DNA of 64,000 nt, from positions 116,798,514 through 116,862,513 of the forward strand of contig NC_081183.1 in assembly GCF_029867415.1 (NCBI RefSeq). The letters run 5' to 3'. A program made the position numbers and the translations under genes. Source of the stretch: Vicia villosa. Its lineage: Eukaryota > Streptophyta > Magnoliopsida > Fabales > Fabaceae. Shown here piece after piece: positions 1 to 10,109 of this stretch. The stretch's first letter is position 1, and each line of letters begins with the position of its first letter. The notes under the pieces are model-generated. The model saw only the letters and a program-made list of their open reading frames with translations, ran no database searches and was not told the origin of the DNA.

Positions 1-677
1 AAAAGACCCTCTTCACTAGGGATAGAAGAGCTTTTCCTATCGTAATCTTTGATTCATCCTATGGAGATAACTGTTGATGTCCCTTCTGTTGTTCACAACT
101 CAAAGGAAAATTTCGCTTTTATTTTGAAAAAGGAAAGTAAATTCATTTAAAACTTTTTTTCTCTTTTTCTCAAAAGTGAATAACACAATTAAAGCGTCAT
201 TTTGCAAGCTAAAAGAAATTAGAGATTGCAAACAAGTGGGCACAAGGCTCAAATTTATTTAATAGGATGGTAATCAGCTAAAGGCGTGATTCCATAGAGT
301 ATTTACAAAAGTTGGAAATGGTAATTATGCGGAAAAGGCTACATTGAAAGCAATAACCACTATTCCACCTAACAACTTTGAGTTCCAACTGTGCTTGTTG
401 CTTCAGATTGGCGATGATTTGATCGAAGATCCTTTGATGAAAAAGACTCTTCAGGTGACAAAGTATTGACTGATGCAGTTACTTTGTCATGAATCCTTAA
501 TTTTTGCCTAGATTTCCCTTTCAGGTTTTCAATCTACCAGGATGAATTTTTTCTGTTTTATTGTCTCTAATTTTTGCCTGGACCGCCCTTTCGGGTTTTT
601 AGTCCACCGAGACGCTCATTTTTGCCTAAGTCGCCCTTTGCGGGTTTTCAACTTACCGAGCTGTTCTTTTGTATTTT
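1..677 (-). other. 3' noncoding region of the Ogre element with degenerate tandem repeats
   Basis: No gene is visible here. Positions of about 495-665 hold three degenerate repeats. Each contains a TTTTTGCCT start, a CCCTTT(C/G)(A/G)GG core and a closing CTACCAGG/CCACCGAG/TTACCGAG. Tandem repeats between integrase and the 3' LTR are common in Ogre elements. No LTR start is seen in this stretch. Confidence 0.6.
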
Positions 678-3600
678 TTAGACAAAGTATTTCTTGACTG
701 CATCAGCATTCACAGGATGTGGGAGTTCATCACCATCCATGGTTGCAAGAGTCATGGCGCCGCCAGAAAATGTTCTTTTGACAACATACGGGCCTTCGTA
801 ATTAGGAGACCATTTGCCCCTAGAATATGGTTGAAAAGACAAGATCTTCTTAAGCACGAGGTCGCCTTCTCGAAATTCACGAGGTCGAACCTTTTTGTTG
901 AAAGCTTGTTTCATCCTTGCTTGGTATAACTGTCCATGGCATAGAGCAGTCATACGTTTCTCTTCGATTAAATTCAACTGATCGTATCTGCTTTGACACC
1001 ATTCAGCCTCTGATAACTTAGTCTCCATGAGGACTCTTATTGATGGGATTTCAACTTCTACGGGGAGCACAGCTTCCATGCCGTATACTAGAGAAAAGGG
1101 AGTTGCCCCTGTTGAAGTACGCACTGAAGTACGGTACCCATGTAAAGCAAATGGCAGCATTTCATGCCAGTCTTTGTAAGTGACGACCATTTTCTGGACG
1201 ATCTTCTTAATGTTCTTGTTGGCAGCTTCAACGGCGCCGTTCATTTTTGGTCTGTAAGGAGAAGAGTTATGATGCTCAATCTTGAATTCCTCACATAATT
1301 CTTTCATCATCTTGTTGTTCAAGTTTGAACCATTGTCAGTAATGATCTTGCTGGGAATACCATATCGGCAAATGATGTTATTCTTGATAAACCTCACAAC
1401 CACTTGTCTTGTAACGTTGGCGTAAGATGCTGCTTCGACCCATTTGGTGAAGTAATCAATTGCCACCAGGATGAAACGATGACCGTTTGAAGCCTTTGGT
1501 TCAATCATTCCAATCATGTCGATACCCCACATGGAGAAAGGCCATGGAGATGAGAGAACGTTGAGTAGAGTCGGTGGCACATGGATCTTATCTGCGTAGA
1601 TCTGGCACTTGTGACATCTCTTCACGTGTTTACAACAATCAGATTCCATTGTCAACCAATAGTATCCTGCTCTTAAGATTTTCTTGGACATTGCATGCCC
1701 ATTTGAATGAGTTCCAAAGGACCCTTCATGCACTTCATGCATTAACATGTCTGCTTCGTGTCTATCCACGCATCTGAGCAAAACCATGTCGAAGTTTCTT
1801 TTGTATAGCACATCTCTGTTCAGGAAGAAACTTCCAGAAAGCCTCCTTAGAGTTTTCTTATCTTTGTTTGATGCCCCAAGTGGGTACTCTTGAGTTTGAA
1901 GGAAGCGTTTGATGTCGTGAAACCACGGTTTATCATCGATGACTGCTTCAGTTGCAAACACATAGGCGGGCCTTTCAAGGCGCGTAATTATGACTGTAGG
2001 CATATCGTTCCAATGATTGACTTTGAACATGGAAGATAAAGTAGCCAAGGCGTCTGCCATTCGATTCTGATCTCGAGGTATATGATGCAATTCAACCTTG
2101 TTGAAGAAAGTCAACAGACGTCTTGCATAATCTCTGTAAGGAATCAAGCCAGGGTGGTAAGTTTCCCACTTGTCTTTGATTTGGTTGATCACGAGGGCTG
2201 AATCTCCATATATGTCTAGGATCTTGATCCTTAAGTCAATGGCTTCTTCGAGACCCATGATACAAGCTTCATATTCTGCGATGTTGTTGGTACAATCAAA
2301 TAGCAATCTGGCAGAGAACGGGATATGAGTACCCTTGGGAGTGATGATGATTGCCCCAATTCCATTGCCAAAAGCGTTTACTGCTCCATCAAAAATTAGG
2401 CCCCATCTTGATCCAGGATCAGGACCTTCTTCAGGTAACGGTTCGTCACAATCTTTCATCTTCAAGTACATGACATCTTCGTCAGGAAAGTCAAACTTGA
2501 GAGATTGATATTCATTAATTGGTTGATGCGCCAAATGATCGGCGAGAATGCTTCCTTTGACCGCTTTTTGAGCACGGTACTCAATGTCATATTCGGATAA
2601 CAGCATTTGCCATCGGGCAATCCTTCCTGTTAATGCAGGCTTTTCAAAGACATACTTGATCGGATCCATTTTGGAGATTAACCAAGTTGTATTGTTGATC
2701 ATGTACTGGCGGAGACGTTTTGAAGCCCAAGCCAAAGCACAACATGTTTTTTCGAGCATGGAGTAATGAGACTCACAATCTGTGAATTTCTTACTCAGGT
2801 AATAGATGGCATGCTCCTTCTTACCAGTTTCATCTTGTTGTCCAAGCATGCAACCCATGGATTCTTCCAATACGGTAAGGTACATGATTAACGGTCTTCC
2901 TTCAACTGGAGGAATCAATATCAGTGGTTCTAACAGGTATGCCTTGATACTGTCAAACGCTTTCTGGCAATCTTCAGTCCATACAACCCCTTGATCTTTG
3001 CGGAGAAGCTTGAAAATTGGCCCACAAGTAGCAGTCATTTGAGAGATAAACCTGGAGATATAGTTCAATCGTCCGAGAAATCCTCTTACTTGCTTTTCAG
3101 TTTTTGGTGCAGGCATCTCTTGAATAGCTTTGACTTTGTCGGGATCTACTTCAATACCTCTTTGGCTAACAATGAAACCCAAGAGTTTTCCAGATCTAAC
3201 CCCAAAAGTACATTTATTAGGATTCAAGCGAAGCTGATATTTCCTTAGTTGTTGAAACAACTTCAAAAGGTATTCAATATGCTCTTCTTCTGTGCTGGAC
3301 TTGGCTATCATGTCGTCCACATAAACTTCAATTTCTTTATGCATCATGTCATGAAAGAGAGTAGTCATCGCCCTTTGGTAAGTTGCGCCTGCATTTTTTA
3401 ATCCAAATGGCATCACTTTGTAGCAAAGGGTACCCCATGGGGTGATGAAAGATGTCTTCTCCATGTCTTCAGGAGCCATCTTGATCTGATTATAACCGGA
3501 GAACCCGTCCATGAAGGAAAAGACGTTGAACTTAGCGGTGTTATCGACCAGCATGTCAATATGTGGTAATGGAAAGTCATCTTTGGGACTGGCTTTGTTC

Positions 3601-4143
3601 AAGTCACGGTAGTCAACACACATTCTGACTTTACCATCTTTCTTCGGAACTGGCACTATGTTGGCCAACCATTGAGGATACTCAGAGGTGACAAGAAAAC
3701 CTGCATCGAGCTGTTTTTGAACTTCCACTTTGATCTTGTTAGCCATATCAGGGTGAGTCCTTCGCAATTTCTGCTTAACCGGCGGACATTCTGGCTTCAA
3801 TGGCAAGTAATACTGAACAATATTGGTATCCAACCCAGGCATGTCTTGGTAGGACCAGGCAAACACGTCAACATATTCTTTGAGAAGGTCTGTCAACTTA
3901 CTCTTGATATCAGCATCAAGCAGCGATCCAATGGTCACTTCTTTTTTGTCTTCTTCAGAACCCAAGTTGATCTTTTCTAAAGGCTCTTTGTGAGGCAGAA
4001 TGGCTCTTTCCTCGTGCTTAAGTAATCGAGAGATCTCGTCCGGGATCTCTTCTTCTTCCTCTTCTTCAGCTTCGAACACAGGAAACTCAAAGTTGGGAGA
4101 GGGCACAGGGTTATTGCATTCAATGGGTTTATCAATAGTAAAT
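678..4143 (-). CDS. Ogre pol exon: reverse transcriptase, RNase H, integrase
   Basis: This is the polymerase part of the Ogre polyprotein; the open frame actually runs from 4289 to 678 (1203 codons). The enzymes copy the element's RNA into cDNA inside cytoplasmic particles and integrate it. Residues about 190-370 are RT, with the YVDD active site near residue 323 (about 3311-3322). Residues about 630-760 are a plant-type RNase H beginning at the LIFDGA motif, with IAEYEA and GDSA following. The integrase has an HHCC zinc finger (HEVHEG, CHKCQ), then the WGID, TDNGSN and NGAVEAAN segments of the DDE core. The first roughly 48 codons of the open frame are lysine-rich and translated from the predicted intron, so I place the true exon start at 4143. 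No stop or frameshift is seen. Confidence 0.93.
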
Positions 4144-4507
4144 CTGCACATATGATTTATATTTATTTTAGAAAATTTATGAATGCAAGAGTGTATGCAG
4201 ATTTTTTTGAAAAGTTTTTTTTTTTGGTTTTTTTTTTTTTGGTTTTTTAGGATTACAATTTCCAGAAAAAAGCAAAAAATAAAACACATAGTGTAGGGAA
4301 TTCAAAATGACACTTTATTTATGATTCATTTTTGAAACAAAGCCCTAAACACAAACTCATTTGTCTTGGACAGGACAAAGAGGGAAACTTTTAAAACAAA
4401 GCCCTATACACAAAGTTATTTGGGTGGAACATTTAAAAGCAAAGCCCTATAAAACATCTCTCTGCTTTGGGCAAGGCAGGAGGTCAAAATAACAGCGAGG
4501 TGATTAC
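4144..4507 (-). other. Predicted Ogre intron between protease and RT
   Basis: On the minus strand the protease frame ends in a TAA that overlaps a GTAATC donor (GT at 4507-4506). The next good acceptor is TGTGCAG, with its AG at 4145-4144, preceded by an A/T-rich tract. Removing 364 nt joins two bases of a codon from exon 1 to the third base of a codon of the RT frame. The protease and RT frames therefore become one continuous frame without a stop. An intron at exactly this place is a known Ogre trait; the exact borders here are my prediction. Confidence 0.8.
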
Positions 4508-7464
4508 TTTGAGCGGCGAACAACATTCGGAACGTCAACAGCTTTCCAATAGCAACGAACTCCTCTGTGTATTATGTATTCAGGAAAATTCTCCTCAGAA
4601 TTATCTTCAGTATTGACATTGACCGCTGGTCGAGCAGGATTTGAAGGTCCTGGTTTGTCAACCTTGTTCTTTGTAGAGTTGAAACGGTCTCCTTCTACTT
4701 CTTGAAGAGCATAAGACGAGTCACAATCCTCAGAATTTTCAGGATGTATTTCCCAGTCTTCAGGATGAAGAGACTCATTGTCAGCGACACTTTCCGAGTC
4801 AACTGCGGGGCCATCTTCCCCTTCATCTTCAAAAATGGCATTTATGTGATAATAACCACCTTCAGGATTATAAACCTTGGCAGATGCATTGAATCCGAAA
4901 TCTTCAGTAATTTCAGGCTGCTGAGAAAATTGAGAGCATTGGTAAGCCTCTTCTGGTTGACTATTATATTCAAAGGGATCTCCCCATCCAGTTGGTTGGA
5001 TATCTTCAATCGCAATCTTTGAACTTTCAGGTGCAGTGTATTTCACCATATAATCATATTTGCCACTTGGTTGTCCCAAGGTGTCCCAGATCTCTGCAGG
5101 AATAGGCTCAGTTTCTTTGCCTTTGGATTTCTCTGAAGGAGGATATGGTTCTTCCTGAGATATGTATCCCGAGTCATTGAGATAACATTTCCATTCTTCT
5201 TCAGTATCGGAGAGACCTTCTTCGATGCATTCTTCAATAAGGACATTAACCTCTTGAGGAATTGGGTTAAGGAACCCTCCACTATGGAACGTTTCTTTGA
5301 TCGGACGAAGGGTTTCATCCTTCTTGGTGCAGTTTGAGAATGTCGGTGAACATCCGAGTCCTGCTCTAGTTTCATTCTTAGTAGGGATCACAACTTGCCC
5401 CCAGCCAGTGGTAGTTCCATCTTTCACTACTTTTACTGCCTCTTTGTAAGAAGAGATCGATGCTTTCTTTTTGGAAGATTCGTCTTCTAAAGAGAGACCT
5501 TGGAACTGCGTTCCTTCCACATCATCAGCACTGATGAAAGAGAAATTGGATAAATGACTCACCATTAAGGCTTGTTCTCCACTTATTGTTACCAATTTTC
5601 CATTTGTTACAAATTTTAACTTTTGATGGAGCGTAGAAGTTACTGCCCCTGCTTCGTGGATCCATGGTCGTCCTAACAGACAGCTATAAGCAGCTTGAAT
5701 GTCCATGACCTGGAAGGTGATTTGAAATGTATGTGGACCAATTGTCATGGGAAGGTTGACTTCGCCGATAACAGATTTTCGTGATCCATCAAATGCTTTG
5801 ACAACTACACCACTGAACTTCATATGCATTCCTGGGTAAGACAAGCGAGCAAGAGTCGTCTTTGGCATAACATTCAAGGAAGATCCGGTGTCTACCAACA
5901 CATTAGACAAAGAGTCTGACTGACAGTTCATAGAAATGTGCAAAGCAAGATTGTGATTTCTGCCCTCCTCGGGGAGTTCTTCATCACAGAAGCTTAAATT
6001 GTTGCAAGCTGTTATGTTGGCTATTATCCCATCAAAGTGGTCAACAGTCACATCATGATCTACAAAAGCTTGATCCAAGACTCTCATCAGGGCTTCCCTG
6101 TGGGCTTCAGAGTTTAAAAGCAATGAAAGTATTGAGATCTTTGAAGGAGTCTGCATAAGTTGATCCACAATCTTGTATTCACTTCTTTTGATAAGCTTCA
6201 AAATTTCGTCAAAGTCAGGATTGACATTGGTTCCACTGGATTGACCAACATCAGTGCTTGTATTACTGATAGGAATTTCCACAGGATTCCCCACTGGTGT
6301 ATTAACAGGATTTTGCCTAGTTGCGGGAGCAATAGGCTGCTTTGGAGGTAGTGGAGTGTACACACGTCCACTTCTTGTTACTCGACTCACATCAGCGATA
6401 TTCACGACAGATGAAAGAGTAGGTAAAGGAACTTCCTGTCCATTCTTTATCATTGTTGCATTGTAGTTGTATGGAACTGCCTTGTCAGAGTCATAAGGAA
6501 CAGGTCCAGGTAGACAAATGATCAAAGGAGCAATAGGAACCCTTGGCTTGTTGTAAGTAACTTCTATGCGCTCAGGCATGTTGAAATGAGGAATGATGAC
6601 GTTAACTTTAGGCATTTCCGAGTTGATATCTGAGACTAAAAGCTCATGCGGATAACATCCTATCATGTTAACTTCATCTTCATTCCTATTTCTGTAGATC
6701 TGAATAGTACCATTATCCAACAGAACTTGGAGATCTCTTCTCACAATCGAACATCCGTGAGGATCTACACAACATATGCTATAGGAACCGTAGTGATGCT
6801 GGCGAAAATTTTGCCCTCGACAGAGAGTGGCGTGCATTTGTACCAAATCTGCTCTTGAGAAATTGATATTATAGACTCGATATGGACCAGGACATCCATA
6901 CACCATGTTTACAACATGCCCTCCATGATTGGGCAGCGGATTTGCTTGCACATTCGGATTCAAATTTGTGAAAGAGAGGAGATTAGATCTAACCAACCTC
7001 TGAACTTCATATTTCAAAGCTATGCAATGCTCAAGATCATGGCCAGGTGCTCCTTGATGATAAGGGCATGAGACCTCAACTTTGTACCACCATGGAAGTT
7101 TCTCAGGTACTAGTGGTGGTGCTTTAGTTTGAACGAGACCTCTTTCAATCAAAGCAGGGTACAACTCTGTGTAGGTCATTGGAATCGGATCAAACTGTGG
7201 AGCTCTTTGCACACGATTCTGATTGTTGTTGAATTGCTGAGCCTGTTGTCGAGGCTGTTGTTGTTGAAACTGCGGGGTAAATCCCGGATTTGGTGTTGTA
7301 TTAACGGCTGGCGCGATAGTAGCGACCTGTTGTCGACGATTGACGTTTCCTCTTGGCCTCCCTTGGGATACCATGTCAACACTTTGTTCTTTCTTCTTTG
7401 GGAAACCACTTCCAAACTTTTTGGTTCCGCTTGAAGATCCACCTTCTTTAGTTAGACGTCCGGT
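4504..7464 (-). CDS. Ogre gag C-terminus and aspartic protease
   Basis: This is the downstream part of the gag-pro frame, continuous with the gag frame at 7465-9801 apart from one stop codon. Near the N-terminal side a zinc-knuckle-like segment (CPYHQ...GHDLEHC) may bind RNA. The LVDTGSSLNV motif at roughly 5880-5910 is the catalytic Asp of the retroviral-type aspartic protease that matures the polyprotein. A long acidic, low-complexity segment follows, ending at the predicted splice donor. The TAA at 4506-4504 would be used only in unspliced RNA. That gives gag-pro alone without splicing and gag-pro-pol with splicing, a plausible way to set the ratio of the two products. Confidence 0.88.
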   Translation of the reverse strand, partial: TGRLTKEGGSSSGTKKFGSGFPKKKEQSVDMVSQGRPRGNVNRRQQVATIAPAVNTTPNPGFTPQFQQQQPRQQAQQFNNNQNRVQRAPQFDPIPMTYTELYPALIERGLVQTKAPPLVPEKLPWWYKVEVSCPYHQGAPGHDLEHCIALKYEVQRLVRSNLLSFTNLNPNVQANPLPNHGGHVVNMVYGCPGPYRVYNINFSRADLVQMHATLCRGQNFRQHHYGSYSICCVDPHGCSIVRRDLQVLLDNGTIQIYRNRNEDEVNMIGCYPHELLVSDINSEMPKVNVIIPHFNMPERIEVTYNKPRVPIAPLIICLPGPVPYDSDKAVPYNYNATMIKNGQEVPLPTLSSVVNIADVSRVTRSGRVYTPLPPKQPIAPATRQNPVNTPVGNPVEIPISNTSTDVGQSSGTNVNPDFDEILKLIKRSEYKIVDQLMQTPSKISILSLLLNSEAHREALMRVLDQAFVDHDVTVDHFDGIIANITACNNLSFCDEELPEEGRNHNLALHISMNCQSDSLSNVLVDTGSSLNVMPKTTLARLSYPGMHMKFSGVVVKAFDGSRKSVIGEVNLPMTIGPHTFQITFQVMDIQAAYSCLLGRPWIHEAGAVTSTLHQKLKFVTNGKLVTISGEQALMVSHLSNFSFISADDVEGTQFQGLSLEDESSKKKASISSYKEAVKVVKDGTTTGWGQVVIPTKNETRAGLGCSPTFSNCTKKDETLRPIKETFHSGGFLNPIPQEVNVLIEECIEEGLSDTEEEWKCYLNDSGYISQEEPYPPSEKSKGKETEPIPAEIWDTLGQPSGKYDYMVKYTAPESSKIAIEDIQPTGWGDPFEYNSQPEEAYQCSQFSQQPEITEDFGFNASAKVYNPEGGYYHINAIFEDEGEDGPAVDSESVADNESLHPEDWEIHPENSEDCDSSYALQEVEGDRFNSTKNKVDKPGPSNPARPAVNVNTEDNSEENFPEYIIHRGVRCYWKAVDVPNVVRRSK

Positions 7465-8291
7465 TCAGACTCCTTCTTCTAGACGCATCCCCATGTTTAC
7501 CATTTCGGTGAAATCACTTGGAGCACTAGCAATCATGCGTTCATAATAAAAAGGGCCAAGAGTATTCAAGAAGATCTTGGTCATCTCTTTCTCTTTTAAC
7601 GGTGGATTAATCTGAGCAGCAGTTTCTCTCCATCGTTGGGCATATTCTTTGAAAGCTTCATGGTCTTTTTGAGCCATGGATCGGAGCTGATCTCTGTCTG
7701 GAGCCATATCCGAGTTGTATTTGTATTGTCGGACAAAGGCCTCGCCTAGGTCGTTGAAAGTCCGAATGTTGGTGCTATCCAAACCTGTGTACCACTTCAG
7801 TGCGGCACCAGTCAAACTGTCTTGAAAGTAATGGATAAGCAATTGATGATTATCTGCATAAGTAGACATCTTTCTGGCATACATCACGAGATGACTTTGT
7901 GGACAAGAACTACCTTTGTACTTTTCAAAGTCAGGGACCTTGAATTTAGCTGGTATTTGTACACTGGGAACCAAACATAGCTCCTGGGCATTCTTTCCAA
8001 ACAAATCTTTCCCACGAATAGCCTTGACTTCCAGTTGAATCTTGTTGAACTGTTCTTGAAGATCTTCCACAAGGTTACGCTGATTTGTGCTATCACCTTG
8101 ATCATGATAAATCTCATTGCCATCATAAGGAACAGTGTGAACCGTAGGGGTCGGAACTGTCATAGTGGGTTGAGAAAGTGCCATAGTGATTTGGGAAAAA
8201 GTTACCCCTGAATGTGGAATAAACGCCGAACCTTGCGTAGCAGGCGCTTCAGTTGTGGTTGTTTGAACCCCAGAGAAATTATGGCGGAAAC

Positions 8292-8665
8292 TGTAACACC
8301 CGAGGCCAAAGAAGGCGAGGAGTGGTTGCACCGCATGGAACACCTAAGGCCAATGGGGGCTATGGTGGTCGCCACATCGGAATGAGAGGGATCCGGAGGC
8401 TGTGCAGGGATGAGACTGCATGGTTGAAAGATGTCTTATAAGGATTGATAGGTACTACCTATACCAACAAGATGCATCTTCTTTTCGGTAGCTCATTCCA
8501 TAAGAACTCCACAGTTAAGCGTGCTTGACTTGGAGTAGTATTGGGATGGGTGACCTTCTGGGAAGTTTCCCGGAAAGCGTGCGAGTGAGGTCAAAGCATG
8601 CTGAAAAGACCCGTGTTGGTTTGTGGGGTCAGTCGATCATCCCGAAAGCAGTCTGGGGCGTTACA
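8292..8665 (+). repeat. Cassandra LTR 1
   Basis: 374 bp, TG...CA with a short terminal inverted repeat (TGTAAC/GTTACA). Read base by base, it is identical to LTR 3. Confidence 0.95.
8451..8571 (+). promoter_or_regulatory. 5S rRNA-like segment of Cassandra LTR (also 8896-9016 and 9341-9461)
   Basis: About 120 bp resemble plant 5S rRNA. The best-kept parts are AGAACTCC, AGTTAAGCGTGCTTG (box A region) and GGGATGGGTGACC (box C region). It starts 159 bp into each LTR. Internal pol III promoter boxes are therefore present and may drive transcription. The 5' half is too diverged for a functional ribosomal RNA. Confidence 0.88.
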
Positions 8666-8736
8666 AATGGTATCAGAGCCATACCTCCCCCAGTACGATG
8701 TGGTTCGAGGACAAACCATGCGGAAGCTGGTGAGCA
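8666..8736 (+). other. Cassandra internal region 1 with PBS
   Basis: Only 71 bp. The PBS TGGTATCAGAGCC is at 8668-8680, two bases after the LTR. The segment just before LTR 2 (GCGGAAGCTGGTGAGCA) is the probable polypurine-tract area. No coding potential. Confidence 0.9.
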
Positions 8737-9110
8737 TGTAACACCCGAGGCCGAAGAAGGCGAGGGGTGGTTGCACCGCATGGAACACCTAAGGCCGAAG
8801 AGGGCAATGGTGGTCGCCACATCGGAATGAGAGGAATCCTAAGGCCGTGCAGGTATGAGACTGCATGGTTGAAGGAAAGCTTATAAGGATTGATGGGTAC
8901 TACCTATACCAACAAGATGCATCTTCTTTTCGGGAGCCCGTTCAATAAGAACTCCACAGTTAAGCGTGCTTGACTTGGAGTAGTCTTGGGATGGGTGGCC
9001 TTCTGGGAAGTTTCCTAGAAAGCGTGCGAGTGAGGTCAAAGCATGCTGAAAAGACCCGTGTTGGTTTGTGGGGTCAGTCGATCATCCCAAAAGCAGTCTG
9101 GGGCGTTACA
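8737..9110 (+). repeat. Cassandra LTR 2 (middle)
   Basis: Same length and ends as the outer LTRs, but it differs from them at about twenty positions, for example in the block near 8790-8850 and at the 5S-like segment start. Confidence 0.95.
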
Positions 9111-9181
9111 AATGGTATCAGAGCCATACCTCTCCCAGTACGATGTGGTTCGAGGACGAACCATGCGGAAGCTGGTGGGCA
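9111..9181 (+). other. Cassandra internal region 2 with PBS
   Basis: 71 bp with the PBS TGGTATCAGAGCC at 9113-9125. It differs from internal region 1 at a few positions only. Confidence 0.9.
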
Positions 9182-9555
9182 TGTAACACCCGAGGCCAAA
9201 GAAGGCGAGGAGTGGTTGCACCGCATGGAACACCTAAGGCCAATGGGGGCTATGGTGGTCGCCACATCGGAATGAGAGGGATCCGGAGGCTGTGCAGGGA
9301 TGAGACTGCATGGTTGAAAGATGTCTTATAAGGATTGATAGGTACTACCTATACCAACAAGATGCATCTTCTTTTCGGTAGCTCATTCCATAAGAACTCC
9401 ACAGTTAAGCGTGCTTGACTTGGAGTAGTATTGGGATGGGTGACCTTCTGGGAAGTTTCCCGGAAAGCGTGCGAGTGAGGTCAAAGCATGCTGAAAAGAC
9501 CCGTGTTGGTTTGTGGGGTCAGTCGATCATCCCGAAAGCAGTCTGGGGCGTTACA
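9182..9555 (+). repeat. Cassandra LTR 3
   Basis: 374 bp, identical to LTR 1, followed directly by the GAAAC target duplication. Confidence 0.95.
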
Positions 9556-9801
9556 GAAACCTGCACCAAAGCTGAAAGGCGTGCCCCAACCTTCTGGCAT
9601 AGAGAAAGATGGAATGCTGAATGCAACTGTAGAAACTGGAGTAGTGACTTTAGATGTTACTGTTGCTTGACTGTTGGGTGGCGGCTGCTGATTCTGTGCG
9701 GCCATTAAGGAGTCAACCAGAGTAGTGAGACTTTCCAATTTTTCCTGAAGGGTGGTCACCGTACCACGGAGCTCAATATTCTCTTGTTCAGAGTGTTCCA
9801 T

Positions 9802-10109
9802 TACTCTTCTTCTGCTTGAACGAGTATTGTATCTGTGATCTGATTGCGAGCGCGGTCGAGAAACTTTGAGACGCGACAGCTTGACGATCTAATGGAGAAA
9901 GATCCAAAAGATGAGACTCTATACAACAGACTCGATATGCAGAATGATGTATGCAAAAAGAAGTTTATGATTTTTCCAATTATTTTAAAGATTATTTTCT
10001 TGCAAACATTTGAACACAAACTATTCTTTTATTGAAATAATGGGAAATGTTACAACATTGGAGCGTAGCTCCTTACAGAAGCAAATGATAAATAAAAAGC
10101 TAAACAATC
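9802..10109 (-). other. Spacer between Ogre ORF1 and gag
   Basis: About 300 bp, T-rich on the minus strand, with no conserved open frame that I can recognise. Confidence 0.6.

Larger units (their letters stand above)
8292..9555 (+). mobile_element. Cassandra TRIM element with three LTRs, inserted in Ogre gag
   Basis: Three 374-bp direct repeats (8292-8665, 8737-9110, 9182-9555) begin TGTAACACCC and end GGGCGTTACA, and are separated by two 71-bp internal regions. Each repeat carries a segment clearly related to plant 5S rRNA. Each internal region opens with a TGGTATCAGAGCC primer-binding site complementary to initiator tRNA-Met. 5S-bearing LTRs plus this PBS define Cassandra, a non-coding terminal-repeat retrotransposon in miniature that depends on proteins of other elements. 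The 5-bp duplication GAAAC flanks it exactly (8287-8291 and 9556-9560). It lies antisense to the host Ogre. Open frames running through this block are chance frames. Confidence 0.95.
7465..9801 (-). pseudogene. Ogre gag, split by a Cassandra insertion and one stop codon
   Basis: Gag forms the particle that packages the element's RNA. The frame starts at the ATG at 9801-9799 and reads an N-terminal coiled-coil-like segment (NIELRGTVTTLQEKLESL). It runs to the edge of the Cassandra insertion at 9556 and resumes in frame at 8286 once the insertion and one GAAAC copy are ignored. It then reads the capsid-type gag domain (ALKWYTGLD, FVRQYKYN, RWRETAAQI). At 7467-7465 an in-frame TGA interrupts the frame; the same frame continues straight into the gag/protease part. 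CGA to TGA, a typical C-to-T change, would explain it. With the insertion present no full-length gag can be made. Confidence 0.9.

Noticed and set aside
8451..8571. A 5S rRNA gene
   Set aside because: Only the central and 3' parts resemble 5S rRNA. It is repeated three times inside TG...CA repeats with a tRNA-Met PBS, so it is the Cassandra LTR and not a ribosomal gene.
8525..9708. Several open frames of 60-100 codons on both strands
   Set aside because: They repeat with the Cassandra LTRs and cross element borders; shadows of a noncoding element.
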